64,000 nt of DNA from Cupriavidus necator (GTDB taxonomy: Bacteria; Pseudomonadota; Gammaproteobacteria; Burkholderiales; Burkholderiaceae). Under the pieces are notes generated by a model. It saw only the letters and a program-made list of their open reading frames with translations. It was not told the origin of the DNA and did no database searches. The number at the start of each line of letters is the position of its first letter. Position 1 is the stretch's first letter. The DNA lies in contig NZ_SROX01000006.1 in NCBI RefSeq assembly GCF_013141915.1, forward strand, positions 186,001 through 250,000, read 5' to 3'. Both the position numbers and the translations under genes were made by a program. Positions 45,035 through 55,000 of the stretch are shown here, in pieces.

Positions 45035-45743
45035 CGTCCGCTTGCGCGTCGGCCGCGGATATCTCTTCGAAACGATAGCCGTGCGAATACACGGAAGTCA
45101 GCCGCACGCCGTTTTCGGGGCGCAACGCCAGCTTCAGGCGCAGCCGGGAGATATGCGTGTCCAGCGTGCGTGAGCCCGCGCCCATGGCGCGGCCCCACAC
45201 CGCCTGTTCCATCACCTCGCGCGCCAGCAGGCGCCCGGTATTGCGGAACAGGAACAGGGCCAGCTCATATTCGCGCGGCGACAGCAGCGCCGCTTCGCCG
45301 CCAACGGTAACGGTGCGCGCATGGGTATCGACGGTGTAGTTGCCGCGCCGGATCAGCTCGACCTCCTGCGCGGCCTCGGGATAGGCGCGGCGCAGCAGCG
45401 AGCGCACGCGCGCGACCAGTTCGCCGGCGCGGATGGGCTTGAGCATGTAGTCGTCGGCGCCCACCGTCAGCCCGTCGACGATATCGGATTCGGCGGTGCG
45501 GCTGGTGACGAACAGGATCGGCGGCATGTTGCCGGACTTCTGCCGCACCCAGCTGACCAGTTCATAGCCGCTGGTGCCCGGCAGTTGCCAGTCGACCAGC
45601 AGCAGGTCGTAGGCGCGCTCGCGCAGTGCGCGCAGCAAATCGGCGCCGTTAGCGAAGGATTCGCATTCGAAACCGGCTTCGCTCAAAATCTGCCGGATCA
45701 GTTCGGCCTGATCCGGATCATCCTCCACGGATGCAATTCGCAT
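45018..45743 (-). CDS. OmpR-type response regulator partnered with the CHASE2 kinase
   Basis: A 241-residue regulator. The receiver domain has EDD at 7-9, the acceptor D51 (LLLVDWQLPGTSG), Thr in VTSRTAES and Lys in MLKPIRAGEL. The winged-helix domain (about 130-230) contains LSPREYELALFLFRNTGRLL and YSHGYRFEE. The start at 45743 begins MRIASVEDDPDQ. It heads the operon with the LysM/FecR protein and kinase. Being beside pel, it may regulate exopolysaccharide or envelope genes; no target site can be named. Confidence 0.88.
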   Translation of the reverse strand: MRIASVEDDPDQAELIRQILSEAGFECESFANGADLLRALRERAYDLLLVDWQLPGTSGYELVSWVRQKSGNMPPILFVTSRTAESDIVDGLTVGADDYMLKPIRAGELVARVRSLLRRAYPEAAQEVELIRRGNYTVDTHARTVTVGGEAALLSPREYELALFLFRNTGRLLAREVMEQAVWGRAMGAGSRTLDTHISRLRLKLALRPENGVRLTSVYSHGYRFEEISAADAQADDASDA

Positions 45744-45825
45744 ACCTCTACACCCTTCTGCCAGCTTCCGACTGCAACTGCGGTCTCTGCCACGGCGTGT
45801 CGACGGCCCGGCCGGCAAGTCATTC

Positions 45826-45831
45826 TTTATA
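45826..45831 (-). promoter_or_regulatory. Candidate -10 box for the response regulator operon
   Basis: On the minus strand TATAAA (45831-45826) within AATATAAAGAATG is the only AT-rich element between pelG and the regulator gene, about 80 bases before its start. No -35 match is evident. Confidence 0.35.
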
Positions 45832-45867
45832 TTCACCCTGGCAATGGGGCGCGGCCGTCGATCTGAA

Positions 45868-45894
45868 CCGGCGGGCCAGGCCGAAGCCCGCCGG
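45868..45894 (-). terminator. Stem-loop downstream of pelG
   Basis: CCGGCGGGC (45868-45876) and GCCCGCCGG (45886-45894) form a perfect 9-base stem, 77 bases beyond the pelG stop. It lacks a T tract and could be a weak terminator of the pel operon. Confidence 0.35.
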
Positions 45895-45970
45895 CTGCCG
45901 CCATGTTACCCAATCGCGGCCCATTCCGTCGAGACGCCCCGACGAGGGGTGCGCCGGCATGACGCCAGCA

Positions 45971-47341
45971 CTATTGCAGCATGTAGGTCTCGTATTCCAG
46001 CCGCTCCAGCTTGTGGTCCAGCATCGTCAGCGCCAGCGCCACCACCACCAGCAGGGACACCGCGAAGCCATAGCCGTACCAGGCCGGCCCCAGCTGCAGC
46101 GTCACCAGCGTCAGGGCGAAGTTCAGCACCACGAACAGCGCGGTCAGCAGCAGCACCTCGCGGCGCCGGTCCAGGTAGAAGTAGATGTTGAGCACGCCCA
46201 GCAGCACCACCTGCAGGCTGGCGCCGATCACATCGACATACAGCAGCGGCAGGTACAGCTCGGAAATGCCCAGCAGCCGCAGCACCCACACGCCCACCGC
46301 GAACAGCAGCAGCGCGGCGATGGCCTGCACCTTGACGATCTCGTACAGGCCCAGCCGGATGGTCTGGACCATGGTGTTGCGCATGTCCTCGATATGCTCC
46401 AGCGAGCTGCCGCCGCGCACCGCATCGTAGAAGGCGTCGTAGTACTCGACGAAATCGGTCTCGATCCGCACCAGGAACACCGCCATGCCGGGAATGATGG
46501 CGAGGTAGGCCAGGAACACCGGGATGTCATAGATGATCGACGCGTGCAGCGGCCCGATCACCTGCTGGCCGGTGGACGGCGCGTACCAGAACATGAACTT
46601 GTCGATCCAGATGCCCAGGTTGTAGAGCAGGCCCACCGCCACCAGGCTGGGGTAGGCATAGCGGCGCTGGAACACCTCGAACGACACGAACTGGCGGCTG
46701 GTGTAGTTGCGGTAGATCAGCGTCACCATGCCGGTCAGCAGGCACAGCTGGCCCGCGGCGAACCCGCCCAGCAGCCCTTCCATGCCGTAGCGGCGCAGCC
46801 CCAGTGCGGCTACCACCGAGACCGCGTAGCCCAGCAAGAAGGTCCACACGATCGCCTTGTACTGCTTCATGCTCGACAGGAAGATCGCCGCGATCCAGAT
46901 ATTGCTCAGCACCACGAAGCCCGCCACCATCAGCAGCCGGTACAGCACCGACTGCTGGCCGAAGCTGAACACCGCGCACGCCACGCCGATGCCGCCCGAC
47001 AGCACCGTCGCCAGCAGCGCGACCGCGTGGTAGTTGCTCAGGATCAGGTGATCGCGCTTCTCGAACAGCCGGTCGGAGGTAAAGCGCGTGAACGACAGCT
47101 GCATCGGCCCGGTCAGGATCAGGCTGCCCGCGATCAGGTAGGTCACCGAGACCTGGAACTGCGTGATCAGCGAGCCCGGCACCACGAACGGCAGGCTCAG
47201 CATGCCGATCAGCAGGATGCCGACGATCGACAGGATCCACGGCCCGGAACTGATGATGCCGGCATACGCATAGGCGCTCAGCATGCCGGACAGGTTGTCC
47301 CGCCGCAGCATCTTGCGCAGCTCGAATCCAATGCCCGCCAT
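45971..47341 (-). CDS. pelG: Pel polysaccharide membrane protein PelG
   Basis: A 456-residue polytopic membrane protein with about twelve hydrophobic segments, the same length as Pseudomonas PelG. It belongs to the polysaccharide-transporter (MOP-like) group and forms the inner-membrane synthase/export complex with PelD, PelE and PelF. It begins MAGIGFELRKMLRRDNLSGM, a recognisable PelG start, with GGAGG 8 bases upstream. It follows pelF with a 2-base gap and is the last gene of the operon. Confidence 0.93.
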   Translation of the reverse strand: MAGIGFELRKMLRRDNLSGMLSAYAYAGIISSGPWILSIVGILLIGMLSLPFVVPGSLITQFQVSVTYLIAGSLILTGPMQLSFTRFTSDRLFEKRDHLILSNYHAVALLATVLSGGIGVACAVFSFGQQSVLYRLLMVAGFVVLSNIWIAAIFLSSMKQYKAIVWTFLLGYAVSVVAALGLRRYGMEGLLGGFAAGQLCLLTGMVTLIYRNYTSRQFVSFEVFQRRYAYPSLVAVGLLYNLGIWIDKFMFWYAPSTGQQVIGPLHASIIYDIPVFLAYLAIIPGMAVFLVRIETDFVEYYDAFYDAVRGGSSLEHIEDMRNTMVQTIRLGLYEIVKVQAIAALLLFAVGVWVLRLLGISELYLPLLYVDVIGASLQVVLLGVLNIYFYLDRRREVLLLTALFVVLNFALTLVTLQLGPAWYGYGFAVSLLVVVALALTMLDHKLERLEYETYMLQ

Positions 47342-47343
47342 GC

Positions 47344-48939
47344 TCAGCCTCCTCCGTGAACCGGGCAGCGCGCCGGATTGCCGCCGTGCCGGGCCGTTCC
47401 GTCATGCCCGGCGCCGTCGGGCCGCGCCAGCAGCCGTTGATACAGTTCGCGGTAGCTGCCCACCATGCGCTCCTGGGTGTAGTAGCGCTCCACGCGCGCC
47501 ACGCCGGCGGCCTGTGCCGCCTGCCAGCGCACCGGGTCGCGCAGCAGCCCGAGCGCGGCCGCGGCCAGCGCGGCGGGATCGGCGATGCGTACCACCTCGC
47601 CGGCCGAGCCCAGCGCGGCGTCCTCGCCGGGCAGGCCGAACAGCAGCTCGCGGCACGAGCCCACGTCCGTGGTCACGCACGGCACGCCCGCGGCAAAGCC
47701 TTCCAGCACCACCAGCGGCAGCGCTTCGCTGATCGAGCTGAGCACCAGCACCCCCACCTGCGGCAGCAGCGCGTCGATGCGCTGGAAGCCGAGGAACTTC
47801 ACCTTCTGGCCCAGGCCCAGGCTTTCGGCGAGGCTGCGGCATTCGCGCGCGTACTCCGCGTCTTCGTCCTCCGGGCCGGCGATCCAGCCTTCGGCTTCGG
47901 GGTACTCGCGCACCACCGTCAGCATCGCGCGGATAAAGGTCTTGACGTCCTTGATCGGCACCACCCGGCCGATCAGGCACAGCACCGGCGGCACGCCCGG
48001 CGGGCGCCGCGCGCGCAGCGGCGCCAGACGCGGCAGGTCGATGCCGTTGGGGATGCTGCGCGTGCGCGCCTCGGGCGCGCCGTCCTGCACCTGGCGGCGG
48101 CGGTTGCCCTCATACAGCGCGACGATGTCGTCGCCGGCGTCGTAGCAGACCCGTCCGATGGTCTCGAAAAAGCGCACCCACAGCTCGCGGAAATAGCTGA
48201 TCTGGGAGATATCGCGTTCGAACACGTTGCGGTTATCGCGGATCCACTGGCTCTGGAACAGGTCAATCTTGCGTTCCTTGGTATAGATGCCATGCTCCGA
48301 CACCAGCAGCGGGCGCTGGTTGCGGTGGCGCAGCAGCGCGCCGAGAAAGCCCGCATAGCCGGTGGAAACCGTGTGGTAGACCCGCGCCGGGATCAGCCCG
48401 TCGGCAATCCGCACCAGTTGCCACAGCGGCTTGTGCATGATGCGCACGGTCCAGAAGTAATCCGTGAACGACGGGTCGGTGCAGAAGCGCCGGTATTGCT
48501 CGGTGATGGTCTGCCAGGCACGGCGGCTGTACAGGAACGCGTCTTCGCCCAGCGCGCCGCCTTCGCGCAGCGCCGGCATCAGCTCGCGGATCATGGCGCC
48601 GGCCTCGGCCTCGCGGCCGGGCTCGCGCAGCAGGTCGTGCAGGCGGTCCGCGGCGTCGAACGCCTTGGCATTGCCGCTGCGCCCCTGCACCAGTGGTGGC
48701 GGCGGGAAGTCATAGAGGTAGTGCGTTTCCAGGTGCACCACGTTGGGCGGCAACTGGTAGGCCATGTCGCCATAGTCCTCGCGCCGGCTGCCGATGAAGA
48801 CGATGCCGAAGCGCAGCTCGGGAAACGCCCGGATCATCTGGTTGACCCAGCTCGACACGCCGCCGCTCACGTACGGGAAGGTGCCCTCGAGCAGCAGCAT
48901 GACGTCGGCCGACGCCGCTTTCAACAGGATCTCGCTCAT
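47344..48939 (-). CDS. pelF: Pel glycosyltransferase PelF
   Basis: A 531-residue cytosolic GT4 glycosyltransferase that polymerises the Pel chain from UDP-GalNAc/GlcNAc. The N-terminal half has VMLLLEGTFPYVSGGVSSWV, the sugar-donor half RSIPNGIDLPRL and the EX7E catalytic motif within SISEALPLVVLEGFAAG. Its start overlaps the pelE stop as ATGA. It needs the PelD-PelE-PelG membrane platform, encoded on either side. Confidence 0.94.
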   Translation of the reverse strand: MSEILLKAASADVMLLLEGTFPYVSGGVSSWVNQMIRAFPELRFGIVFIGSRREDYGDMAYQLPPNVVHLETHYLYDFPPPPLVQGRSGNAKAFDAADRLHDLLREPGREAEAGAMIRELMPALREGGALGEDAFLYSRRAWQTITEQYRRFCTDPSFTDYFWTVRIMHKPLWQLVRIADGLIPARVYHTVSTGYAGFLGALLRHRNQRPLLVSEHGIYTKERKIDLFQSQWIRDNRNVFERDISQISYFRELWVRFFETIGRVCYDAGDDIVALYEGNRRRQVQDGAPEARTRSIPNGIDLPRLAPLRARRPPGVPPVLCLIGRVVPIKDVKTFIRAMLTVVREYPEAEGWIAGPEDEDAEYARECRSLAESLGLGQKVKFLGFQRIDALLPQVGVLVLSSISEALPLVVLEGFAAGVPCVTTDVGSCRELLFGLPGEDAALGSAGEVVRIADPAALAAAALGLLRDPVRWQAAQAAGVARVERYYTQERMVGSYRELYQRLLARPDGAGHDGTARHGGNPARCPVHGGG

Positions 48940-49922
48940 GATTGCCAGTACCGCAGCAGGGGCCGCACCAGCGGGAGCGGCGAAGGGCTGTCAAACGATG
49001 CCATCAGCTGGCGCACCGCGGCGTAGTCGCGTTCCAGGTAAGCGGCTTCGGCCAGGTGTGGCAGCACGCGCTCGCGCGCGAAGCCGAGCGCTTCGGCACG
49101 CTGCAGCCAGGCGCGCGCCTCGCGCGGGGCGTTGCGGGCCAGCGCCAGGCGCCCGCGCATGTACCACAGCGAGGCGTTGCTGTCGTCATGCGACAGCGCC
49201 GCGCTGGCGTAGCGCTCGACCTGGCTCGCGGTATAGCGGTAGACGTCGCCCTGCACCAGGTTCTGGTAGATCAGTTCCCAGTACAGGTCCGCCAGGCGCT
49301 TGCTGATCTCGGCGCGCTCGCTGGGGCTGTAGGCGCTTTCCAGCCGCGGCAGCTCGGCCAGGATCTGCTGGGTCAGCTGCTTCTCGGCGCCGTCCAGCAT
49401 GCCGTAGGCCAGCAGCCGGATATCGTCGGCACTGTCGGCCAGCAACTCGCGCAGCACCGGGCTGACGGTGCGCGCCGGCATCGACTGCATCGCCACCAGC
49501 GCGGTCATGCGCTCCGGCAGCGGCGCGCGGGCATTGCCCAGCTGCGCCCGCAGCCGCGCGCCGCCGCCGTGCGTGACGCGCGACATCAGGTGCGTGACAA
49601 ACTCCGGCAGGCCCACGGTGCCGATGCCGCTGGTATCGACGCGGCGCGGGTACAGCTTCGACAGCAGGTAGCTGCCCAGGCATACCAGCGCGCCGCCGAG
49701 CGGCACGAAGAAGCAGAACAGCGCCAGGAAGCCATAGCTCCACGCGAACGGCATGCGCATGCGCCGCGGCAGCAGGCGCCACAGCAGCAACGCGGTCAGC
49801 GCGGCGGCCACCGCCTGCATGCCGAAGAACGCCAGCAGCAGCGCGGTGCTGTTGCCGGCGCGGGCCAGCAGCGCCAGCGCGGCGATCTGGGCGGCCAGGC
49901 CGCCGGCGCCGAGCTTAAACAT
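48936..49922 (-). CDS. pelE: Pel membrane/TPR protein PelE
   Basis: A 328-residue protein, virtually the length of Pseudomonas PelE. Two N-terminal transmembrane segments (residues 9-50 and 59-85) precede a cytosolic TPR-like helical domain (LADLYWELIYQNLVQGDVYR, NASLWYMRGRLALARNAPRE). PelE interacts with PelD in the synthase complex. ATG 49922 lies inside the pelD 3' end (8-base overlap); the longer frame upstream is out-of-frame pelD sequence. Confidence 0.9.
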   Translation of the reverse strand: MFKLGAGGLAAQIAALALLARAGNSTALLLAFFGMQAVAAALTALLLWRLLPRRMRMPFAWSYGFLALFCFFVPLGGALVCLGSYLLSKLYPRRVDTSGIGTVGLPEFVTHLMSRVTHGGGARLRAQLGNARAPLPERMTALVAMQSMPARTVSPVLRELLADSADDIRLLAYGMLDGAEKQLTQQILAELPRLESAYSPSERAEISKRLADLYWELIYQNLVQGDVYRYTASQVERYASAALSHDDSNASLWYMRGRLALARNAPREARAWLQRAEALGFARERVLPHLAEAAYLERDYAAVRQLMASFDSPSPLPLVRPLLRYWQS

Positions 49923-51354
49923 GGGGCGCTTCCCCGGCGGGCAGCGTCGACCGCGCGACCGCGCCGTCGACCTGGGCCCGGCGCAGCAGCTTGACCAGCG
50001 CGTCTTCCGCGCCGGTGGCGGGCACCGCCAGCGTGTAGACGCCGATGCCGGCGCTGGTGAAATCGGTGCCGAACTGGGCCCGCAGCATGTCTTCGATGCG
50101 CACCAGGTAGGCCGCCACGGCCTGCGCATCGGACAGCGGCATCAGTGTCAGCATGGCGCGGTGGTGGGGGTTGACCAGCGGCCAGGCCACGTCCAGCGCC
50201 CGCCGGCTGCGCACCACCTGCTCGAACAGCGCATCGCGCTCCGGGTCGGTGTCGAACACCAGCGCCACCACCGAGCTGTCGATGCCGGTCTCGCGCTGCA
50301 GCCGCGACAGGCGCGCATAGTCCAGCGCAAACGGGTACGGGCAGGCCGGCAGCGCCGCCTGGATGGTGCGGGTGGCGCCGGCATGCTCGACGCCGTCGGC
50401 GTAGTAGCCCAGCAGCACCATCAGCATCTGCAGGTTTTCATAGCTCAGCGACAGGAACGGCATGCGTTCCACCACCAGCAACCCGATCAGGTGGTCGGAG
50501 CCCGCCAGCACCGGCGCCACCGCCACGTAGCGCGTGCGGGCATCATGCTGCAGGCCGTCGGCGCGCAGGTGCGCGAGCTGGCGCGTGTCCAGGCAGTGGC
50601 GCACCAGCGGATCGGCGGTGTCGAGCGTGAAGGCCGGGCCGATGCTGGCGGCGGGCTCGGCGTCGATGTGCTCGCCGTCGCAGGCATAGAGCGCGGCAGC
50701 CTCCAGCTGGCAGGCCTGCGCCACCACCTGCAGCACCGGCTGCGCGCCGGCGAGCACCTGGCCGGCTCGGCCTGCCTCCTCCAGCGCCACGCCGCGCAGC
50801 TGCGACAAGGTGTCGCGCAGCGTGGTGGGCCGCGCCAGCAGGTCGTTTTCCAGCCGCGCGTGGGAGATGCGCAGCAGGTAGTGGTTCTTGGTCAGCGCCG
50901 CCAGGCGTTCATCCAGGTAGCGGTTCACGGCGCGGGCGCGCGCCAGGCGCGTGCCCCAGATATCGCCGAACTGCCCCGCCACCAGCACCAGCAGCAGGCC
51001 GCCCAGGAAGAACAGGCGCGGGAACGGCCCGGTCATCACGCCGGTATGGTGGTAGACGTACCAGGCGCCGAGCAGCATCAGCACGCTGCCCACGCCGATC
51101 AGCGTGCCGTAGCGCAGTGCCAGGATCACCGGCAGCAGCCAGGCCCACGGAAAGCCCATGCCCAGCAGCAGCGGGTTCTGCGGCAGCACCAGCCAGGCCA
51201 GGCCCAGCGCGGCCAGCATTGCCACTACCAGTTCCACCACGGCGGCGGGCCCGGCGACCGCCGGCGCCAGCAGGCGCGCATAGCGCCCGCCCAGGCCGAT
51301 GCCCTGCCCCTGTCGCGCGCGATAGGTGTTGTCAGCCGTCTTGGCCACGCTCAT
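49915..51354 (-). CDS. pelD: Cyclic-di-GMP receptor PelD
   Basis: A 479-residue inner-membrane protein: about four transmembrane segments (residues 30-135), a cytosolic coiled coil, a GAF domain (about 180-320) and a degenerate GGDEF domain (about 330-470). The active-site GGDEF is lost. The inhibitory-site RxxD that binds c-di-GMP in PelD is seen as RALD in SRRALDVAWP, with a nearby Arg in HHRAML. Pel synthesis is thus likely switched on by c-di-GMP. AAGGGG abuts the ATG at 51354; the GTG two codons later (51348) has better spacing. Confidence 0.92.
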   Translation of the reverse strand: MSVAKTADNTYRARQGQGIGLGGRYARLLAPAVAGPAAVVELVVAMLAALGLAWLVLPQNPLLLGMGFPWAWLLPVILALRYGTLIGVGSVLMLLGAWYVYHHTGVMTGPFPRLFFLGGLLLVLVAGQFGDIWGTRLARARAVNRYLDERLAALTKNHYLLRISHARLENDLLARPTTLRDTLSQLRGVALEEAGRAGQVLAGAQPVLQVVAQACQLEAAALYACDGEHIDAEPAASIGPAFTLDTADPLVRHCLDTRQLAHLRADGLQHDARTRYVAVAPVLAGSDHLIGLLVVERMPFLSLSYENLQMLMVLLGYYADGVEHAGATRTIQAALPACPYPFALDYARLSRLQRETGIDSSVVALVFDTDPERDALFEQVVRSRRALDVAWPLVNPHHRAMLTLMPLSDAQAVAAYLVRIEDMLRAQFGTDFTSAGIGVYTLAVPATGAEDALVKLLRRAQVDGAVARSTLPAGEAPHV

Positions 51355-51414
51355 CCCCTTGCTTCAACCGATCCATCGCCGCGCGGGCGCGGCGCCGTGC
51401 TGAGGATTGCCACC

Positions 51415-51972
51415 TCAGCCCTGCATCAGCGGCGCCAGCAGGCGACGCAGCAGCTTCTGCGCGGTGCCCGACAGCGAGGCGCGGCTCCAGCCGCTGTCAC
51501 TGCCGGTGGCGGACCAGACCACTTCGCCGCTGTTCACGTCGAGCAGCTGCAGCGAGATGCCGACCGCGGGCTCGCCATCCACGCCCACCTTGTAGCGCCA
51601 TTCCTGCACCGCGCCGGTCAGTGCATAGCGGGCCTTTTCGGCGCGCGCCCATTCCAGCGCCTTGCCCACCGCCTCGCGCTCGGCCGGCTCGAACAGCGTT
51701 TCCGGGTTCAGCGCGGCAGGATAGCGCTTCAGGCTGGCCACGCCGCCGGTCTTCAGCAGGCTCTCGGCGATCGCCTCGGCGCGCAGGCCGGCCTGCGGCG
51801 TCTCGGTGTAATTGACGATCGGCAGCACCGCGATGGTTTCGCCGCGCGCCAGCACCGGCGCGCGCCCGACATCGGTCACCGCGCAACCCGCCAGCCACAG
51901 CGCCGCGCCCAGCGCGCCGCACCATGCCGCCAGCCGCTTCGCCACCGTCTTGCCCGTCCCTTGCTTGTTCAT
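51415..51972 (-). CDS. pelC: Outer-membrane lipoprotein PelC
   Basis: A 185-residue lipoprotein with lipobox LAGC after GALGAALWLAG. PelC forms a ring under the PelB barrel that guides Pel to the outer membrane. Family traits are IAVLPIVNYTETPQAGLRAE and YALTGAVQEWRYKVGVDG. ATG 51972 has AAAAAGGGG at 6 bases; a second ATG at 51978 almost touches that site. It lies 60 bases from pelD and 55 from pelB. Confidence 0.92.
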   Translation of the reverse strand: MNKQGTGKTVAKRLAAWCGALGAALWLAGCAVTDVGRAPVLARGETIAVLPIVNYTETPQAGLRAEAIAESLLKTGGVASLKRYPAALNPETLFEPAEREAVGKALEWARAEKARYALTGAVQEWRYKVGVDGEPAVGISLQLLDVNSGEVVWSATGSDSGWSRASLSGTAQKLLRRLLAPLMQG

Positions 51973-52027
51973 GTTCATCCCCTTTTTCGTATTGCCATGT
52001 CCTGATGATGCCTGCCCCGCCGCCGGC

Positions 52028-55000
52028 TCAGTACAGCCAGCGGTAGCGCAATCCCAGTTCCGTCATCGGCCGTCCGCCGTTGCGCGCCGCGGTCTCGTGC
52101 GAGACATAGAGCGCCAGGTGGTCATTGCCCAACACCGAGCCCGCCACGCCGCCCTGCACGCGGAAGTTCTGCCGCGCGCGGGTGTCGTGCAACAGCCCGA
52201 CTTCGCCGAACGGCCGCCACTTGCGGGTGTATTCGTCCAGCAGTTCGGTGCCGAAGCCAAACAGCACGCCGGCCTGCGTGAAGCCCTGCGGCATATAGAA
52301 CGCCGGCGTCGCGGCGTCGCCGGCCGGCACCAGCGCGGCCAGGCGCGGCGTCAGGCTGCCATCCTGCGTGCTGTAGCTGGCATGGGTAGCGACCACGCGC
52401 ACGGTGTAGTCCGGATACGCGGTGCGGATCTTGTAGCCGGCCTCGACGTCGTAGACCATGCCGTGGCCGAGCGTGCTGCGGTCCTGGCCGCGGAAGCGGC
52501 TGTATTCGATGCGCGCGCCGATGAACTCGCGCAAGCTGAAGCGCCACGTCGCGCCCAGCGCCAGCACGTCCTTGGCCCCGCCCACGCGCAGCGGCGCGGA
52601 CTCGTCCGCGGGTTGGTTGAGCCCGGCCAGCGTGCTGAACTGCAGCCGCCCCTGCTGGTTCCACTCGCCGAAGAAGCGCGCCGTGGCCATGGTGTCGAGC
52701 CCCTCGCGGTAACCGGCGGTGGCACGCCAGCGCCGGTTGTTGTCGCGGTAGCCCAGCGAAAGGTCAGCGCGCCGGTCCGACGCGGGCACGTTGACCAGTT
52801 GCTCGGGGTCGGTGCTGCGCTGGTCGCGCCAGGTGCCCTGCAGGTTCAGGTCATAGCCGTCCCACAACCGCACGCCGCCGGCCAGGCTGCCTTCGGTGAA
52901 TTCCAGCGGCTTCTGGTGCATGAAACGCACGCGCGGCTCGATCGCCTGGGCGTTGAAGAGCAGCGTTTCGCGCAGGGTTTCCTGCAGCGCGTCGTCGGAG
53001 CGGGCCCGTTCCTGAGTCTCGAAGGCCAGCGTCTGTGCCGCGCCGAGGCGGTCCAGCCGCTGGTTGGCCTCAATCTGGTTCGCCACCGGAACGCGGCCGG
53101 CCTGGCGCTCCAGGATGCGGTCCAGGCTGTTCAGGTCCTGCCGGTCCAGCGCGATCGCCACCTCGGCATACGCCGGGCGCTGCAGCCGGCTGGCGTACCG
53201 GCGCGCCAGCCAGCCGCGCGCCAGTTCGCTGGATTCCGCCGACATCGCCCAGGCCAGCGCGGCATCGCGGCCAGCGGCCGACAAGGCGGCCTCGCGCCGC
53301 GCCGCGTCGCGTACGACCTCGGCGGAAACCGGCTCGCGCAGTGGTGGCAGCCCGTCGATCTCCCCCAGCTGCGACGGTGCCCCCGCCCCCGCCGACGGCA
53401 AGTCGCGCGCCGCGGTGGAAGCGCGGTCGGCGCGCAGCATCTGGATCACCAGCGCGCGCGAGACATCACCGGAGGCAAAGATCTGCCCCAGCGCCACGGT
53501 CTGGCGGCGCAGGTCCGCCCGCGACGGCGCCCCCGATGCGTTCTCGTGCTCCTCGTCGCCGTCGGTGTTATCCGGGCGCATACGGGCAGCGCCCGCGCCG
53601 CGCCGGGCCCAGCCGCGATGCAGGTCGATCCAGGCCTGGCGGCGCACGCGCCAGGCCATGTCGGTCTGGCCGATGGCTTCATAGGCGTCGGCCAGAAGGT
53701 TCAGCCAGAGCGGATCGGCGCTCTGGCCGTCTTTGAGCTTGCGCAGGTAATGCAGGGCCGCGCGCCCGTCGTAGTAGCGCATATGGCCGGCGGCGAAGGC
53801 ACCCCACAGGTCGGGATTGTCTTCGGCCTGGTCCTGCAGGCGGCGCATCACCGCGCGCACCTCGGTATCGCTGCCCTGGTCGACCAGCGTCCACAGCAGC
53901 GCCGCCAGCGTTTCACTGTCGGCGTCCGGCAGGCCCGCGGCGTGGCGCAGGTCGGCCAGGGCCTGGTCGCGCTGGCCGGTCACGCGGTAATACTCGGCAC
54001 GCCGCATCAGGAAGCGGCTCGATTGCTTGGCGACCCGGCGCTGTTCGGGGCTCATGTCCTGCAGCAGGCGCTCGATGCGGCGGTAGGCATGGGCACGGGT
54101 GTAGTAGTACAGCGCCAGCTCCAGCGAGGCCGGGCTGGCGCCGCGGCGCCAGTCGGCCTCGGCGATGCGGCCGGCGTCGATCGGGGTCTTGTCGTAATAC
54201 GCGATCAGGTTGGAAAAATCCGCTCCCTGCGCGTCGCGCAACTCGTCCATGCAATCGTTGCGCGCCGGCCCCGCCGGTCGTTGCATGCAGTGCTCGTCGC
54301 GGCTCTGCACGGCCGCCACCATCAGCTGCCGATAACCGTCCTGCAGCAGGTCGTCACGCTGGTTGAGCCGGGCCAGCTCGGTGAACGTGCGCCAGTAAAG
54401 CAGGTCGCGCGGGCCCGCGGCGGCGCGTGCGGGCAGCATGGCATCCAGCGCGTGGGCCAGCTTGCCGCGCACATAGAGCAGGTTGGCCAGCTTGAGCGCA
54501 TAGGCCGGGCGCGGGCCGAAGCGCTGCTGCAGTTGCGTATAGAGCTGGAACGCGCGCTCGTCCTTGCCGGCGCGTTCCGCCAGCGCGGCATGGCGCTCCA
54601 TGATGTCGCGCGCCTTGGGGCCGTGGCTCAGGCCTTCCAGGAAGCGCATCGCTTCTTCCGGCTCGCCCAGGCGTTCGTAGGCGGCCACCACCTCGTCCAC
54701 CGTCTTCAGGTCCGCGCCGCCCGCGCGGTGGCGCAGCGCGGCCAGGTAGGCACGGTCGTCGGACAGTCCCGGCGCGAGCCGCATCACCGCATCCCAGGCG
54801 CGCTCGTCGTTGGTCGCGCGCGCATAGTCGAGCCAGCTCTTCAGCGCCACGGCGGGCTGGCGGTTCCATTCGGCCACCTGGGCCAGCCGTTCGCGCCAGA
54901 CCGGCTCGCCCGGCAGCCGGCGCACCGCGGTCTCGGCCACGCGCTGCGCCTGGTCGAGCTTGCCCGCCGACAGGAACACGCGATAGGCCAGCTCATAGTC

